DNA of 64,000 nucleotides from SBAX01 sp964646605 (GCA_964646605.1 CAZYEX010000053.1:24295-88294), one strand, 5' to 3'. Positions 16,444 to 25,354 are shown, numbered from the stretch's first letter. The notes: generated by a model not told the origin, from the letters alone. Numbers and translations are program-made.

Positions 16444-18776
16444 ATGCTCATCCGCACCGGCTCGACGGCGTCGGGTCCCGGTTTTCGCGTCTTCTGATAG
16501 GCCACGCGACCGTGATAGATTCCGCACAGCGACTTCACCAACGACTCCTCGACCAGCCGGATTTCCCGCAGGGTAATGTCGCAGTCGTCGAATTGTCCGT
16601 CGGTCAGGCGGTCCATCACCATCTGGTGTACGGTGCTCTCGATGCGACCGACGGTCGCCTCGGGCAAAGCTCGCACCGCCCCCTCGACTCCGTCGCACAT
16701 CATCAACACCGCGGATTCCTTGGAGCGCGGTTTGGGACCCGGATAGCGAAAATCGGATTCGGCGACTTCGCGGTCGTGTCGCCCGCTGGCCACCAAGGGT
16801 TGCTTGTCGCTGGCTACGCGGTGGAAGTAGCGGACCACCGTCGTGCCGTGGTGCTCGGCGATGAACTGGTGGAGGACTCGCGGCAGTCGATATTGTCGGG
16901 CGAGTTCCAAACCGTCTTTAACGTGACCAAGGATGATCAGCAAGCTCATGGTCGGAGCCAAGTTCTCGTGGCGGCTGATGCGTCCCTCCTGGTTCTCGGT
17001 GAAATAGGCCGGACGGTGGATCTTCCCGATGTCGTGGTACAAGGCCCCGACTTGGGCGAGGAGCCCGTTGGCGTCGATCCGTTCGCAGGCTGCCTCCGCC
17101 AGGGTTCCTAGCACGAGGCTGTGGTTGTAGGTTCCCGTCGCCTCGCGGGCCAGGAGTTGGAGCATCGGGCGCGTGGGATCACGCCATTCCAATAGCGTCA
17201 GCGACGTGGCCACGCGGAACAGCCGTTCGATGAAGGGCAGGGTGCCGGAAATCACGAACGCCGCCATCAAGGCAGAGGCGCCGGCCCATAGGGCGTGCTG
17301 CAGCAGGAACTTCGGTGTTTGCCCCTCGATCAATCCCCCCCCCGCGGCAGCGAGCATCACCGCCAAACCCGTCACCAATCCGACCTGGATGAGCTTGGTG
17401 CGGGTGCGGATTTGATCTAGCTGATACACCGTGGTGGCCACGCCCAGCAGCAACATCAGCAGGAAGGGGAGGTGATTGCGCAGCGTCGTGGCAGTGAGCA
17501 CGGCCAAGATGCACATGGCCCCGACCGCGAATCGCCGCGGATAGGCGATGCTCATGACGCTGGCCGCGATCATGCAGGGACCCAGCACCAGTTCGGGAAT
17601 GTGGGGCCACTTGAGGTCCACCAGCCGCGCCGCCGCCAGCGTCGCCAACATCAGCAGGGCAAAGGACACGATCCGAACCTGGTGCTCGAACATCGTGGGT
17701 TGATACAAGCGGGTGTACACCAGCAGCCCCATCGACAGGAGCACCACCAGCGTCACCAGCCCCGCGCGTTGCAACCATCGCGCCTGACGCAGGCCGGCGG
17801 ACTGGGGCGATCCCAGTTCCAGAAACGCCAGGTAAGCGGCTTGGTGGGCTTCGAGGAGCGCGTAGCTTTCTTGCGACAACAAGCCCGGACGGATGTAGGG
17901 CTGGTCCTTTTCGTACTTGGTCCAGGCCGGCGGGGTCAGCTCCTCGGCCTTTTGCATGGCCTCGGCGGTGCGATCCTGAGCGTACACGATCGTCGGTTGC
18001 TCACGAAACACGGCCATGACCGCGGCCTCCGCCGTCGAGCGGAGTTCATAGGCCGGAATCTTCCGCGCCACGATCGAGGCGCTGCCCTGCAAGGCCTTGT
18101 CGTTCCCCTGTTGAACCAGCTCCGAATGGGGAATGGATGCCACAGTTGTGTCACCGCTGTCCGACCGCGTCTCGAGAAGGATGAAGTCCCCGGCGCTGGG
18201 CGGATCGCGCGGCTCTTTGTACAACCCGCGCACCACGAACTGGTTTTCCAGGGGCAGACGGTCGTTCCACTCTTCAAACTGTTTCCGCCCCGCATCCTCG
18301 GGCATGTCCACCAAGGTCCGCAGGCGCTCGTAGGCCGCACGATCCGCGGACCACTTGAGGTTGTCCATCGCCGTTGCGTAGTCCTCGAAGGCGTCGGCGT
18401 CGGCGGCCACCTGGTAGAGACGCTTCAGATCAGCGCGAATTCGACCGTAAGTCAACGCAGGGTCAGTCACCGCGTAGTAGCTGGGCGTCTTGGCCCGCGC
18501 CGCCTTGCGCTCCGTCTCCGTCTGCGTCGGATCGGGAACCTGGAATTGGACCTTCGCGTAGATCGGTTGTTCGATGCGCTGCCCGACGACGTAATCCAAA
18601 CTCTGTTCGCCGACCAGGGCGATCCCCGCCGCCGAGGCCACAAAGAGCGCTCCCAGGAAGCTGGGCCAGGAGAAAACTCCCTGTAGAATCTGCAACCAGC
18701 CCGCTTGAGCCGCACGCGTGCGTTGCTCGCGCAGTTGCCGTGATCGAATGTCTCGTTTGAAGCCGAAGCCGAACAT
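16440..18776 (-). CDS. 7TM-HDED/HDIG membrane phosphohydrolase (PgpH/YqfF-like)
   Basis: A 778-residue membrane protein. One N-terminal transmembrane helix (about 38-58) is followed by a long extracytoplasmic 7TMR-HDED domain (about 60-340), a block of seven hydrophobic helices (about 345-560), and a cytoplasmic HD domain with YNHSLVLGTLAEAA and LYHDIGKIHRP (His-Asp pair near residue 580), H..H..T further on, and ESAVLMMCDGVEGA. Characterised relatives (PgpH) hydrolyse cyclic di-AMP; other activities cannot be excluded. Placement between phoH and ybeY is the common bacterial order and supports a core housekeeping role. Confidence 0.9.
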   Translation of the reverse strand: MFGFGFKRDIRSRQLREQRTRAAQAGWLQILQGVFSWPSFLGALFVASAAGIALVGEQSLDYVVGQRIEQPIYAKVQFQVPDPTQTETERKAARAKTPSYYAVTDPALTYGRIRADLKRLYQVAADADAFEDYATAMDNLKWSADRAAYERLRTLVDMPEDAGRKQFEEWNDRLPLENQFVVRGLYKEPRDPPSAGDFILLETRSDSGDTTVASIPHSELVQQGNDKALQGSASIVARKIPAYELRSTAEAAVMAVFREQPTIVYAQDRTAEAMQKAEELTPPAWTKYEKDQPYIRPGLLSQESYALLEAHQAAYLAFLELGSPQSAGLRQARWLQRAGLVTLVVLLSMGLLVYTRLYQPTMFEHQVRIVSFALLMLATLAAARLVDLKWPHIPELVLGPCMIAASVMSIAYPRRFAVGAMCILAVLTATTLRNHLPFLLMLLLGVATTVYQLDQIRTRTKLIQVGLVTGLAVMLAAAGGGLIEGQTPKFLLQHALWAGASALMAAFVISGTLPFIERLFRVATSLTLLEWRDPTRPMLQLLAREATGTYNHSLVLGTLAEAACERIDANGLLAQVGALYHDIGKIHRPAYFTENQEGRISRHENLAPTMSLLIILGHVKDGLELARQYRLPRVLHQFIAEHHGTTVVRYFHRVASDKQPLVASGRHDREVAESDFRYPGPKPRSKESAVLMMCDGVEGAVRALPEATVGRIESTVHQMVMDRLTDGQFDDCDITLREIRLVEESLVKSLCGIYHGRVAYQKTRKPGPDAVEPVRMSI

Positions 18777-18893
18777 AGGTCGTTGCCGATCCAGCGGGCA
18801 GGAGCGCAGGTTTACGCTTTCATCCTATCGGACCGAGTTCCGCGGGCATCTCCGTCCGGTCCAAACCGCTCGACGCGCGGGTTGGAAGGGAGA

Positions 18894-19841
18894 TTATTCT
18901 CGGACGCTGCGGTCATTTCTCCCATAGGCCTCGACCACATGCTGAACCAATTGATGCCGGACAATGTCCACCTTGCCCAATCGCACCACGCCCACGCCGG
19001 GGACGGACTCCAACCGCCGAACCCCGTGGATCAAACCGCTGACTTCGCTGTTGGGCAGATCGCTTTGACTGTCATCGCCTGTCACCACCATTTTGCTGTG
19101 ATGACCCAAGCGGGTCAGGAACATCAACATCTGGGCCACGGTGGCGTTCTGCGCTTCGTCGAGGATGATCGCCGCGTGGTTGAGCGTCCGCCCGCGCATA
19201 AACGCCAGCGGAATCACCTCGATCACGTCGTTCTGCAAAAAGCGCCGAATCTGATCGTAGGGCATCATGTCGTGCATGGCGTCAAACAGCGGGCGCAGAT
19301 ACGGGTTGACCTTGGCCTGCAAATCGCCGGGAAGGAACCCGAGTTTCTCGCCGGCCTCGACCGCCGGACGGGCCAGTACGATCCGCTTGATCTTGTGCTG
19401 CTTGAGTAGGGAAATCGAGACCGCCACGGCCAGGAACGTCTTGCCGGTGCCCGCCGGTCCCAGACAAAACGTCAGATCGTGGTTGAGAATCGCCTCCACG
19501 TAGAGCCGCTGGCCCTCTCCCTTGGGAACGATCGTGGCGGCCGAGGAGAACACGTCGATCCCCCCGCGTCGATCCCCCCGCGCGTCGTCGTTGGCGTCGG
19601 AGATGGAGGCTTCCAGGAACTCGTTGGGCACGTCCGCGTTTTCGCGAAGGAAGCGCTGCAACTCCTCGATGACCAGGGTCGCCCGGCGGACACCCTCGGG
19701 CGAACCGCTGATGTGAACGATGCCGTCGCGGGCGCTCATGCGCACGTCGAACGCCGCCCGAATCATTCGCAGGTTTCGGTCCGCGGTCCCATAGAGCGCC
19801 GCGCGGCGCGAGGGGTCCTCGATAGGAATGCTCAGTTCCAA
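18894..19841 (-). CDS. phoH: PhoH-like P-loop ATPase
   Basis: A 315-residue PhoH/YbeZ-type protein. An N-terminal KH-like RNA-binding region (IRAAFDVRMSARDGIVHISG, residues about 27-46) precedes the PhoH ATPase domain with Walker A GPAGTGKT near residue 126, LARPAVEAGEKLGFLPGD, and Walker B-like AIILDEAQNAT near 226. YbeZ-type proteins work with YbeY in rRNA maturation, in keeping with this operon. The start is a TTG at 19841: an in-frame TAA lies three codons upstream and there is no ATG before the first conserved block. A 117-base gap separates it from the HDIG gene, with no gene in it. Confidence 0.9.
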   Translation of the reverse strand: MELSIPIEDPSRRAALYGTADRNLRMIRAAFDVRMSARDGIVHISGSPEGVRRATLVIEELQRFLRENADVPNEFLEASISDANDDARGDRRGGIDVFSSAATIVPKGEGQRLYVEAILNHDLTFCLGPAGTGKTFLAVAVSISLLKQHKIKRIVLARPAVEAGEKLGFLPGDLQAKVNPYLRPLFDAMHDMMPYDQIRRFLQNDVIEVIPLAFMRGRTLNHAAIILDEAQNATVAQMLMFLTRLGHHSKMVVTGDDSQSDLPNSEVSGLIHGVRRLESVPGVGVVRLGKVDIVRHQLVQHVVEAYGRNDRSVRE

Positions 19842-19944
19842 CTGTGCTTAGACTTCCACGGGCGGCCCCGCCCGTCTCCTCGAACGCATCCCGAAGCATC
19901 CCAGCTTCGGCCCCAGTCGTCGCCAGCCCCTTGTCAACCGACCC

Positions 19945-20946
19945 TCATACCACGTCCCACACAGCGCTCAGCAGGAACCACGCAACCGGCATGGCGAACA
20001 TGGGGCTGTCAATCAGGTCCAATATACCACCATACCGCGGAATCAAGTCACCGGAATCCTTAACGCCACTGTCCCGTTTCAAGCAAGACTCGAATAAATC
20101 TCCGATTTGGCCGGCCGCCGACATCGCCAAGCCGAAAAGCACCGCCCGCAGGAGCGGTGGGATGCCGTCCGGGGTGTGGTCGATCGAAAAGGATCGGGCC
20201 GAATCATGGACGATAGAGAGCAGAAAGTGATCGGGCGGACCGATCGTCCCGGCGATCGTCGGTGCGAGGGCGATGAAGGCGGCGGCGAGCGCACTGCCCA
20301 CCAACCCGCCGACCGCGCCCTCGATCGACTTGGCCGGGCTGACGGAGGGGATCAGTTTGTGACGACCGATCGTACTCCCGACGAAATAGGCGCCGATGTC
20401 GGAAGCCTTGGTGACCAGCAATGTAGTCAGTAGCAACCACGCCCCCTCTTGCGCGGGGATGTCCCGCCCACATCGCAGCATCAATCCCAGCGAACCCAGG
20501 AACCCTAGATAAAACACGATCAGCAGAGTGGCGCCCGCGTTGTGGATTGAACCGCGCGGGTCGCGGCGCAGGACGATCAATAGCCCGGTCCCCAGGGGCG
20601 CCGCCATCAAGATCGAAAGCTGCCACATCCAGCCCTCCTGCGAAGCGACCTCCGACCCCAGCCAGCCTGCCGCCGACAACCAAGGGGCCAGGAGCAGCGC
20701 GAGAATCATGAGGTTGGCAAACCCGCTGTGCGGACGGATGCCCTTGGCCCGCATGATGCGGCTGAGTTCGACGGAGGCGCGCAAAAGCACGACGACAAAG
20801 AGAAGTGGGATGAGGCTCCCTCGGCGGAGGAGGTCGCCGAAGGGCCCAGCGACGGCGACGGCCTCTCGGGCGATCACCACGTCCTGCACGAAAAGCAGAA
20901 CCAGAACCGCAATGGCGAGGGCCCCGTATCCGATGCGCTGGATCAT
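19945..20946 (-). CDS. cdsA: Phosphatidate cytidylyltransferase
   Basis: A 333-residue integral membrane enzyme making CDP-diacylglycerol from CTP and phosphatidic acid, the branch point of phospholipid synthesis. Eight or more hydrophobic helices are visible. The C-terminal signature region reads FESCLKRDSGVKDSG, LIPRYGGILDLIDS; the PROSITE pattern has HGG and DR where this protein has YGG and DL, otherwise it fits. SDIGAYFVGSTIGRHKL and SPAKSIEGAVGGL are further conserved CdsA blocks. The ATG at 20946 is preferred because it begins just before the first membrane helix; an in-frame ATG at 20997 is possible. It lies upstream of phoH with a 103-base gap and may be cotranscribed. Confidence 0.87.
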   Translation of the reverse strand: MIQRIGYGALAIAVLVLLFVQDVVIAREAVAVAGPFGDLLRRGSLIPLLFVVVLLRASVELSRIMRAKGIRPHSGFANLMILALLLAPWLSAAGWLGSEVASQEGWMWQLSILMAAPLGTGLLIVLRRDPRGSIHNAGATLLIVFYLGFLGSLGLMLRCGRDIPAQEGAWLLLTTLLVTKASDIGAYFVGSTIGRHKLIPSVSPAKSIEGAVGGLVGSALAAAFIALAPTIAGTIGPPDHFLLSIVHDSARSFSIDHTPDGIPPLLRAVLFGLAMSAAGQIGDLFESCLKRDSGVKDSGDLIPRYGGILDLIDSPMFAMPVAWFLLSAVWDVV

Positions 20947-21034
20947 GGGCCAGGGTTCTACGTTGCGTAGGACCGGGCTGCAACAAGGGCGGATCATCGA
21001 GGGGGCGGACCGACTCCCGGCGGGTGGGCGAGGG

Positions 21035-21124
21035 TCAGGGGGCGAATGGCGTGGTCTGCAAGGCCGCGAAGTCGAGAAAGTCCACGTCGCCGTCGGCGTT
21101 GAAGTCGAACGCAGGGCATACAAT
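21035..21124 (-). pseudogene. Orphan dockerin-like C-terminal fragment
   Basis: This frame reads CPAFDFNADGDVDFLDFA then ALQTTPFAP and a TGA. The DFNADGDVDFLDFA core is the Ca-binding loop plus helix of dockerin-like tails, as in the intact genes ending at 36055 (TNGDQDVDLADFAVLQ) and 51452 (FDGDGDVDMLDVAEFQ). Nothing upstream supplies a start, signal peptide or body, so this is the surviving 3' end of a lost secreted-protein gene. Confidence 0.6.
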
Positions 21125-21148
21125 TGCCAATTGCCAAGTTCCAATTGT
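21121..21148. repeat. 7-bp tandem repeat (CAATTGC type)
   Basis: Four consecutive 7-base units: CAATTGC, CAATTGC, CAAGTTC, CAATTGT. A second 7-bp array lies 870 bases away at 22015-22048. This resembles the short tandemly repeated repetitive sequences known from cyanobacteria. Confidence 0.6.
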
Positions 21149-21287
21149 CTTTTTTCGATCAGTGCCGCGACCGACGGCGCGACCGAACAGGGAGCGTCGT
21201 CCCCGGAGTTCCGCGGCAACGCGGAACGTAGGGCGAGGGAGCGGTGTTGGACGACCGATGGGACCGATTGCCGATCGGCGCTCAGAG

Positions 21288-21307
21288 CCGCGGGCGCGAG
21301 CCCGCGG
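21288..21307. repeat. GC-rich hairpin CCGCGGGC/GCCCGCGG
   Basis: A perfect 8-bp stem with a GCGA loop. A related palindrome follows the ornithine aminotransferase gene at 59840-59857, so this may be a small dispersed intergenic family. Confidence 0.45.
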
Positions 21308-21343
21308 ACCCTCAGACCCACCCGCGCCGGCGACGAGTGTTGA

Positions 21344-22852
21344 TTACCGTACGCAAGTTGGCGTGGGCTTGCGGGCGCGGAAGAGTATCTTGGCTGCGAT
21401 GAGCAGCGAGAGCGTGAGGATGGTGACGCCCCACAGTGAAATCGTCGGAATCCGCGCCAGCCCTAGAGCACAGTCCGGAAAGCCGTCGCCGTCTTCGTCC
21501 ATCCGGTCGTCGGCGCTCGGACATTGATCGTGACAATCCGGAACGGTGTCGGCGTCGCTGTCGACGTCCGGCACTCCGCAGCCGCAGACGCCGGGAGCGA
21601 TCTTCTCGGGGTCCTCCGGGCATTGGTCGCCGCAGGCGGCGTCGATTCCGTCGCCGTCCGCGTCCGCGTCGCAGAGCGCTTCCTGCGGGGTTCCGCCGTG
21701 GTCGGTGCAGCACAACGGCGAGAGGCTGGCGCAAGTGCCACCGGGAAGGCAGCAAGCCGACGGGGGCGGGCAGTCGGTCTGTTCGTGGAAGGTGCCCGCA
21801 CAGTCAGGCTCGTAGGTCGTCGCGCACGTTCCGTCGGCAAGGCAGCAAGCGCCGCTCGCCAAAAGCGTGTATTCGACGACGTTGGGCGTCCCGCCGGTGG
21901 CGAAGGTGAAGCGCGTGGTGACGCCCACTTCGAGAGGCCGGTCGAGGACGATCTGGACGGTTTCGGGGGAACCGTTGTCGAGCCTTCGCGTCGCAATCAC
22001 CGCCGGAGGCGGCGGAAGTTCAAAGTTCGAAGTTCGAAGTTCAAAAAACCCACCCTTCGTGGCTTCGTGCCTTAATGCCTCAGTGCCTACGGCTATTTCA
22101 TCCACGTACACGTAGTTGGGCTGATCGAAGGTGACGGTGAAGCGGTCCAGGCCGGAGTATTGTGCGGCGTCGAGGATTCCGGCGGGCGGGTCGGAGGCGA
22201 CGATGGCCTCGCCTTCCGCGATCCGCCCGTAGCGAATGAAATCCCACTTGTTCACCGTTGGAGGCTTACTGCATCCACCCCCTCCGCCAGTCTGGAGGTA
22301 GGCTGGATTGCCGGTATGCAGGGTGTCATTGCAGGTAAAGACCGTGCCATCGACGGCGAAGCAATAATTCAAGCCGTCGAGCGTCTCAAGTCGGTAAATG
22401 TGGAAGGCGTTGGGCTGTAGCCCAGTTACCACGTCGTCGAAACTATTGGATGCGACTGCATCTCCGAATGCATAAATGACTTCGCCGATACGGTCGTAAT
22501 AGACCGCAAATCGCCCATCGCTCGAGCATGCCCCGGGAAAATGGGTGGCCGACGAGAAGCTCCATTCGACCCAGAACGGTGGGGGGGGAGCGTCCTGCGG
22601 ATCCTTGGCGATCCAAAGATGATAGTTAGCGTCGATGTCGCCGCCCCCGGCGACCCAACGCAAGGTGAAAGCCCCATCTTCTACAGATTCCGAACAGGTC
22701 GAGGCACAGGCCTCGGCGATGATCCAGCCGGTTGACGGATCGAGGAGTAGTACGTCGCCCTCGTAACGATAGAGGAGTTCATCGCCGAACATCGCGGGCG
22801 TGAAGCCCGCCACGACGAGAATGGTCAGATTGAGTCTGGCTAACCGGCGCAT
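21344..22852 (-). CDS. Secreted Cys-rich protein with IPTL-type sorting tail
   Basis: A 502-residue exported protein. Signal peptide about 1-22; GGAGG lies 9 bases before the ATG. The first 200 residues look like a lectin-like beta sandwich (FWVEWSFSS, NAFHIYRLETLDG, NKWDFIRYGR). A second beta domain follows, then two GACC/SACC Cys modules (about 340-395) and Asp-rich thrombospondin type 3-like repeats (DADADGDGID, PDVDSDADTVPDC, DEDGDGFPDC) that should bind calcium. It ends in IPTISLWGVTI plus a membrane helix and a basic tail: the IPTL-CTERM signal, thought to be processed by an exosortase-like system. Residues encoded at 22015-22048 come from an in-frame 7-bp repeat. Function unknown; probably surface-attached. 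Confidence 0.78.
   Translation of the reverse strand: MRRLARLNLTILVVAGFTPAMFGDELLYRYEGDVLLLDPSTGWIIAEACASTCSESVEDGAFTLRWVAGGGDIDANYHLWIAKDPQDAPPPPFWVEWSFSSATHFPGACSSDGRFAVYYDRIGEVIYAFGDAVASNSFDDVVTGLQPNAFHIYRLETLDGLNYCFAVDGTVFTCNDTLHTGNPAYLQTGGGGGCSKPPTVNKWDFIRYGRIAEGEAIVASDPPAGILDAAQYSGLDRFTVTFDQPNYVYVDEIAVGTEALRHEATKGGFFELRTSNFELPPPPAVIATRRLDNGSPETVQIVLDRPLEVGVTTRFTFATGGTPNVVEYTLLASGACCLADGTCATTYEPDCAGTFHEQTDCPPPSACCLPGGTCASLSPLCCTDHGGTPQEALCDADADGDGIDAACGDQCPEDPEKIAPGVCGCGVPDVDSDADTVPDCHDQCPSADDRMDEDGDGFPDCALGLARIPTISLWGVTILTLSLLIAAKILFRARKPTPTCVR
22015..22048. repeat. 7-bp tandem repeat (CGAAGTT type) inside a coding frame
   Basis: Units GAAGTT, CAAAGTT, CGAAGTT, CGAAGTT, CAAAAAA in a row. 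They lie within the IPTL protein gene and stay in frame, encoding about FFELRTSNFEL on the minus strand, between two beta domains. Seven bases is not a multiple of three, so each unit is read in a different frame. Confidence 0.65.
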
Positions 22853-23339
22853 CCTTGTAACCTCCCTCGACGCTGGAGGCGCATTCTACCGGAACCGCAG
22901 GGCGGCGGGGCCCAAATTCTCGGGAGGTAGGAGGTAGGGGATGCGGTGATCGGTGGGTGGCCCGGGTCCTTTGGACCTTGGGACCGCGATCGATGGGTAC
23001 GCTTTCTCCAGGGGCAACGATCGACGCCCAGCGTTAAGCCCTCGATCATCGCCTCCCCCACCTCCCGAGGAGGTGGGGCACCCTTCTAACCAGTCCCGTT
23101 CCCGGCTGTCACCCTAACGGCGGTGGGCGACCTTCGCGTACCCGAGGTCTATCCGACGATCGGAGGAGTGCGTTTTGCGGTAGTCTGTCTTGCGGCGTGG
23201 ATACTCGGTACGAGGGTACTCCGAGTGAGCGCAGATGAGAGGCAGCGGCTCGCTCACGCCGGGGACTCCTCTTAACGCCGTTTGCGCTTGTTTCGCTTTT
23301 CTGGGTCCGTATCGGCACTTCTTGGGAGGCAACCCCGGC
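22853..23339. other. 487-base intergenic region between divergent genes
   Basis: No supported gene. It separates the divergent IPTL protein (-) and PQQ-propeller (+) genes and should hold both promoters. The middle (22952-23083) is a long hairpin-forming repeat unit; GGGAGG precedes the ATG at 23340. Confidence 0.5.
22952..23083. repeat. Long hairpin repeat, left copy (inverted partner at 25183-25289)
   Basis: Contains the palindrome GTCCTTTGGACC (22966-22977), the block CGCCCAGCG, and a perfect 10-bp hairpin CCCCACCTCC/GGAGGTGGGG (23056-23078). The same blocks occur in the same order on the opposite strand at 25183-25289, on the far side of the PQQ-propeller gene. Left and right ends are themselves partly complementary (GGTGGCCC, GGGCACC). 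Confidence 0.55.
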
Positions 23340-25079
23340 ATGACCACGCTTACGACCGACGAACCGACTCCCCGGAAACCGCTTCGGGTGTGGCCCGGCG
23401 TGGGCGCCGTCGCGCTGCAATGGCTGCTCTGGTTCGTTGTCCCCATCTTCTTCCCCGAAACCGGACCCTACGGGATTTTTGCCGGACTGTGCGCCGGGCT
23501 GGCTGTCGTCCTGTGGTGGCTCTTCTTCAGCCAGGCGCTTTGGTCCGATCGCGTGGGGGCCATCGTCCTGATGGTGGTCGCGATCGTCGCGACCAAACGC
23601 GTCGTTCACCAGTCCATCGCGGGCGGGGGGATGGGGATGTTGCTTTACATCTACGCCGTCCCGGTCCTGAACCTCGCTCTCGTCGCCGCGGCGGCGGCCG
23701 GTCGTCGGCTGTCAAGCGGACCTCGGCGCGTGACGATGATCGGCGCAGTCCTGCTCGCCTGCGGAATGTTCACGCTCGTGCGTACTGGCGGCATCACCGG
23801 CGAGGGTGATTCGGATATTCACTGGCGGTGGACCGCAACTCCGGAAGAACGACTGCTGGCCCAGGGCGGAAACGGGCCGGCGGCCCTCACGGTTCCCCAA
23901 GAAACGAAAACGGGCGCAAATTGGCCCGGCTTTCGCGGACCCCAGCGTGACGGCATCATTCGCGGCGCGCGGATCGAGACCGACTGGACGAAGTCGCCGC
24001 CGGTCGAGCTCTGGCGCCGGCCGATCGGACCGGCGTGGTCGTCGTTCGCGGTTCACGGCGACCTCTTCTACACCCAGGAACAGCGGGGCGAGGAGGAGTT
24101 GGTCTCGTGCTACAACCTGGCCACCGGCGAGCCGGTGTGGACACACCGCGACGCGACCCGGTTCTGGGAGTCGAATGCCGGAGCCGGTCCGCGCGCGACA
24201 CCGACCCTCAGCGTCGGTCGCGTCTATACGTTTGGTGCGACTGGAATCGTAAACGCGCTCGATTCCCGTGACGGCGCCGTCGCGTGGTCGCGCAGTGCGG
24301 CGGCCGACACGGGCAAAAAGGTCCCGCACTGGGGTTTCGCGAGCTCCCCGCTGGTGATGAACGATCTCGTCATCGTTGCCGTCAGCGGCCAGCTCGTCGC
24401 CTACGACGTCTCCACTGGCCATCCGCGCTGGTTCGGTCCCACCGATAACGGCGGTGGCTACAGCTCGCCGCATCTAATGACGATCCACGAAGTCGCTCAG
24501 ATCTTGCTGCTGAAGGGAGGCGGGGTGGTTGGTGTCTCGCCGGCCGACGGTACCCTGCTGTGGGAGCACTCGTGGGAACCGGGCGGCAGCATCGTTCAGC
24601 CCGCTCAAACTGCCGACGGTGACATCCTGATCACCGCGGTCGATGAAATGGGCGGGATCGGCATGCGCCGCATCGCGGTCGCGCACGGACCCGCCGGATG
24701 GACCGTCGAAGAGCGCTGGACCTCGCGCGGGCTGAAACCGTACTTCAACGACTTCGTCGTTCACGAGGGCCATGCCTTAGGCTTCGATAACAGCATCCTC
24801 GCGTGCATCGATCTCAAGGACGGCACGCGCAAGTGGAAGGGTGGACGCTACGGTCACGGGCAACTTCTTTTGTTGCCGGACCAGGACGTGTTGCTGGTGC
24901 TGTCGGAGGAGGGTGAGTTGGCGCTGGTCGGGGCGACCCCCGACCAGTTCACGGAGCTTGCGCGGTTCCCGGCGATCGAGGGCAAGACCTGGAACCACCC
25001 GGTGCTGGTCGGCGACATCCTGCTGGTTCGCAACGACGAGGAGGTGGCCGCGCTGCGGCTACCCCGGGCGGGGCGCTGA
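23340..25079 (+). CDS. Membrane-anchored PQQ-like beta-propeller protein
   Basis: A 579-residue protein. The first 160 residues hold about four to five transmembrane helices (WLLWFVVPIFF, IFAGLCAGLAVVLWWLFF, AIVLMVVAIVA, GMLLYIYAVPVLNLALVAAA, MIGAVLLACGMFTLV). The rest is a PQQ-like propeller as in BamB: repeated blades with LVSCYNLATGEPVWTH, GIVNALDSRDGAVAWSRS, QLVAYDVSTGHPRWFG, GVVGVSPADGTLLWEH, SILACIDLKDGTRKWKGG. The motif NWPGFRGPQRDGI is typical of planctomycete proteins of this kind. The role is unknown; such propellers serve as scaffolds or dehydrogenase-like domains, and no PQQ-dependent catalytic residues are evident. GGGAGG is about 10 bases before the ATG. It stands alone, bracketed by inverted repeat units. 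Confidence 0.82.
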   Translation: MTTLTTDEPTPRKPLRVWPGVGAVALQWLLWFVVPIFFPETGPYGIFAGLCAGLAVVLWWLFFSQALWSDRVGAIVLMVVAIVATKRVVHQSIAGGGMGMLLYIYAVPVLNLALVAAAAAGRRLSSGPRRVTMIGAVLLACGMFTLVRTGGITGEGDSDIHWRWTATPEERLLAQGGNGPAALTVPQETKTGANWPGFRGPQRDGIIRGARIETDWTKSPPVELWRRPIGPAWSSFAVHGDLFYTQEQRGEEELVSCYNLATGEPVWTHRDATRFWESNAGAGPRATPTLSVGRVYTFGATGIVNALDSRDGAVAWSRSAAADTGKKVPHWGFASSPLVMNDLVIVAVSGQLVAYDVSTGHPRWFGPTDNGGGYSSPHLMTIHEVAQILLLKGGGVVGVSPADGTLLWEHSWEPGGSIVQPAQTADGDILITAVDEMGGIGMRRIAVAHGPAGWTVEERWTSRGLKPYFNDFVVHEGHALGFDNSILACIDLKDGTRKWKGGRYGHGQLLLLPDQDVLLVLSEEGELALVGATPDQFTELARFPAIEGKTWNHPVLVGDILLVRNDEEVAALRLPRAGR

Positions 25080-25182
25080 CGCGCACCTTCGCAGCGGTCG
25101 GGCGCGCCGCCCCACAACGCGATGCACCTGACGAGGGGCGGTGGTGGTACGCAATGAGCATCCGACAAAACTGCTCTTTGAC

Positions 25183-25289
25183 GGCGGGTGGCCCAACTCG
25201 TCGGGAGGCGGGGGCGGCGGTGATCGCGGGGATGACGCTGGGTGTACATCATCGACTCTCACAGGTCCAAAGGACCTGGGGCACCCGCC
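25183..25289. repeat. Long hairpin repeat, right copy (inverted)
   Basis: Reverse-complement relative of 22952-23083: GGTCCAAAGGAC (25264-25275), CGCTGGGTG, and GGAGGCGGGGGCGG matching the partner's CCGAGGAGG region. Together the two copies bracket the PQQ-propeller gene in inverted orientation. Confidence 0.55.
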
Positions 25290-25293
25290 ACTT

Positions 25294-25340
25294 GGCAAAG
25301 AGAATCTTTGCGTTCCCATGTAGGCAAAGAGAATCTTTGC
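25294..25340. repeat. Two tandem palindromes GCAAAGA-GAA-TCTTTGC
   Basis: Two identical 18-base palindromic units (25294-25311 and 25323-25340) separated by 11 bases. Each forms a 7-bp hairpin with a GAA loop. They lie between the converging ends of the PQQ-propeller (+) and methyltransferase (-) genes and could act as a two-way terminator. Two copies do not make a CRISPR. Confidence 0.5.
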
Positions 25341-25354
25341 CCTCCCCGGTCGGG

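Larger units (their letters stand above)
20947..21343. other. 397-base gene-poor region with degenerate sequences
   Basis: No intact gene. It contains a dockerin-tail remnant (21035-21124), a 7-bp tandem repeat (21121-21148) and a GC hairpin (21288-21307). It looks like a scar left by gene loss between cdsA and the IPTL protein gene. Confidence 0.5.

Noticed and set aside
25294..25340. CRISPR-like repeats
   Set aside because: Only two units with an 11-base gap, each a plain palindrome, and no cas genes nearby.
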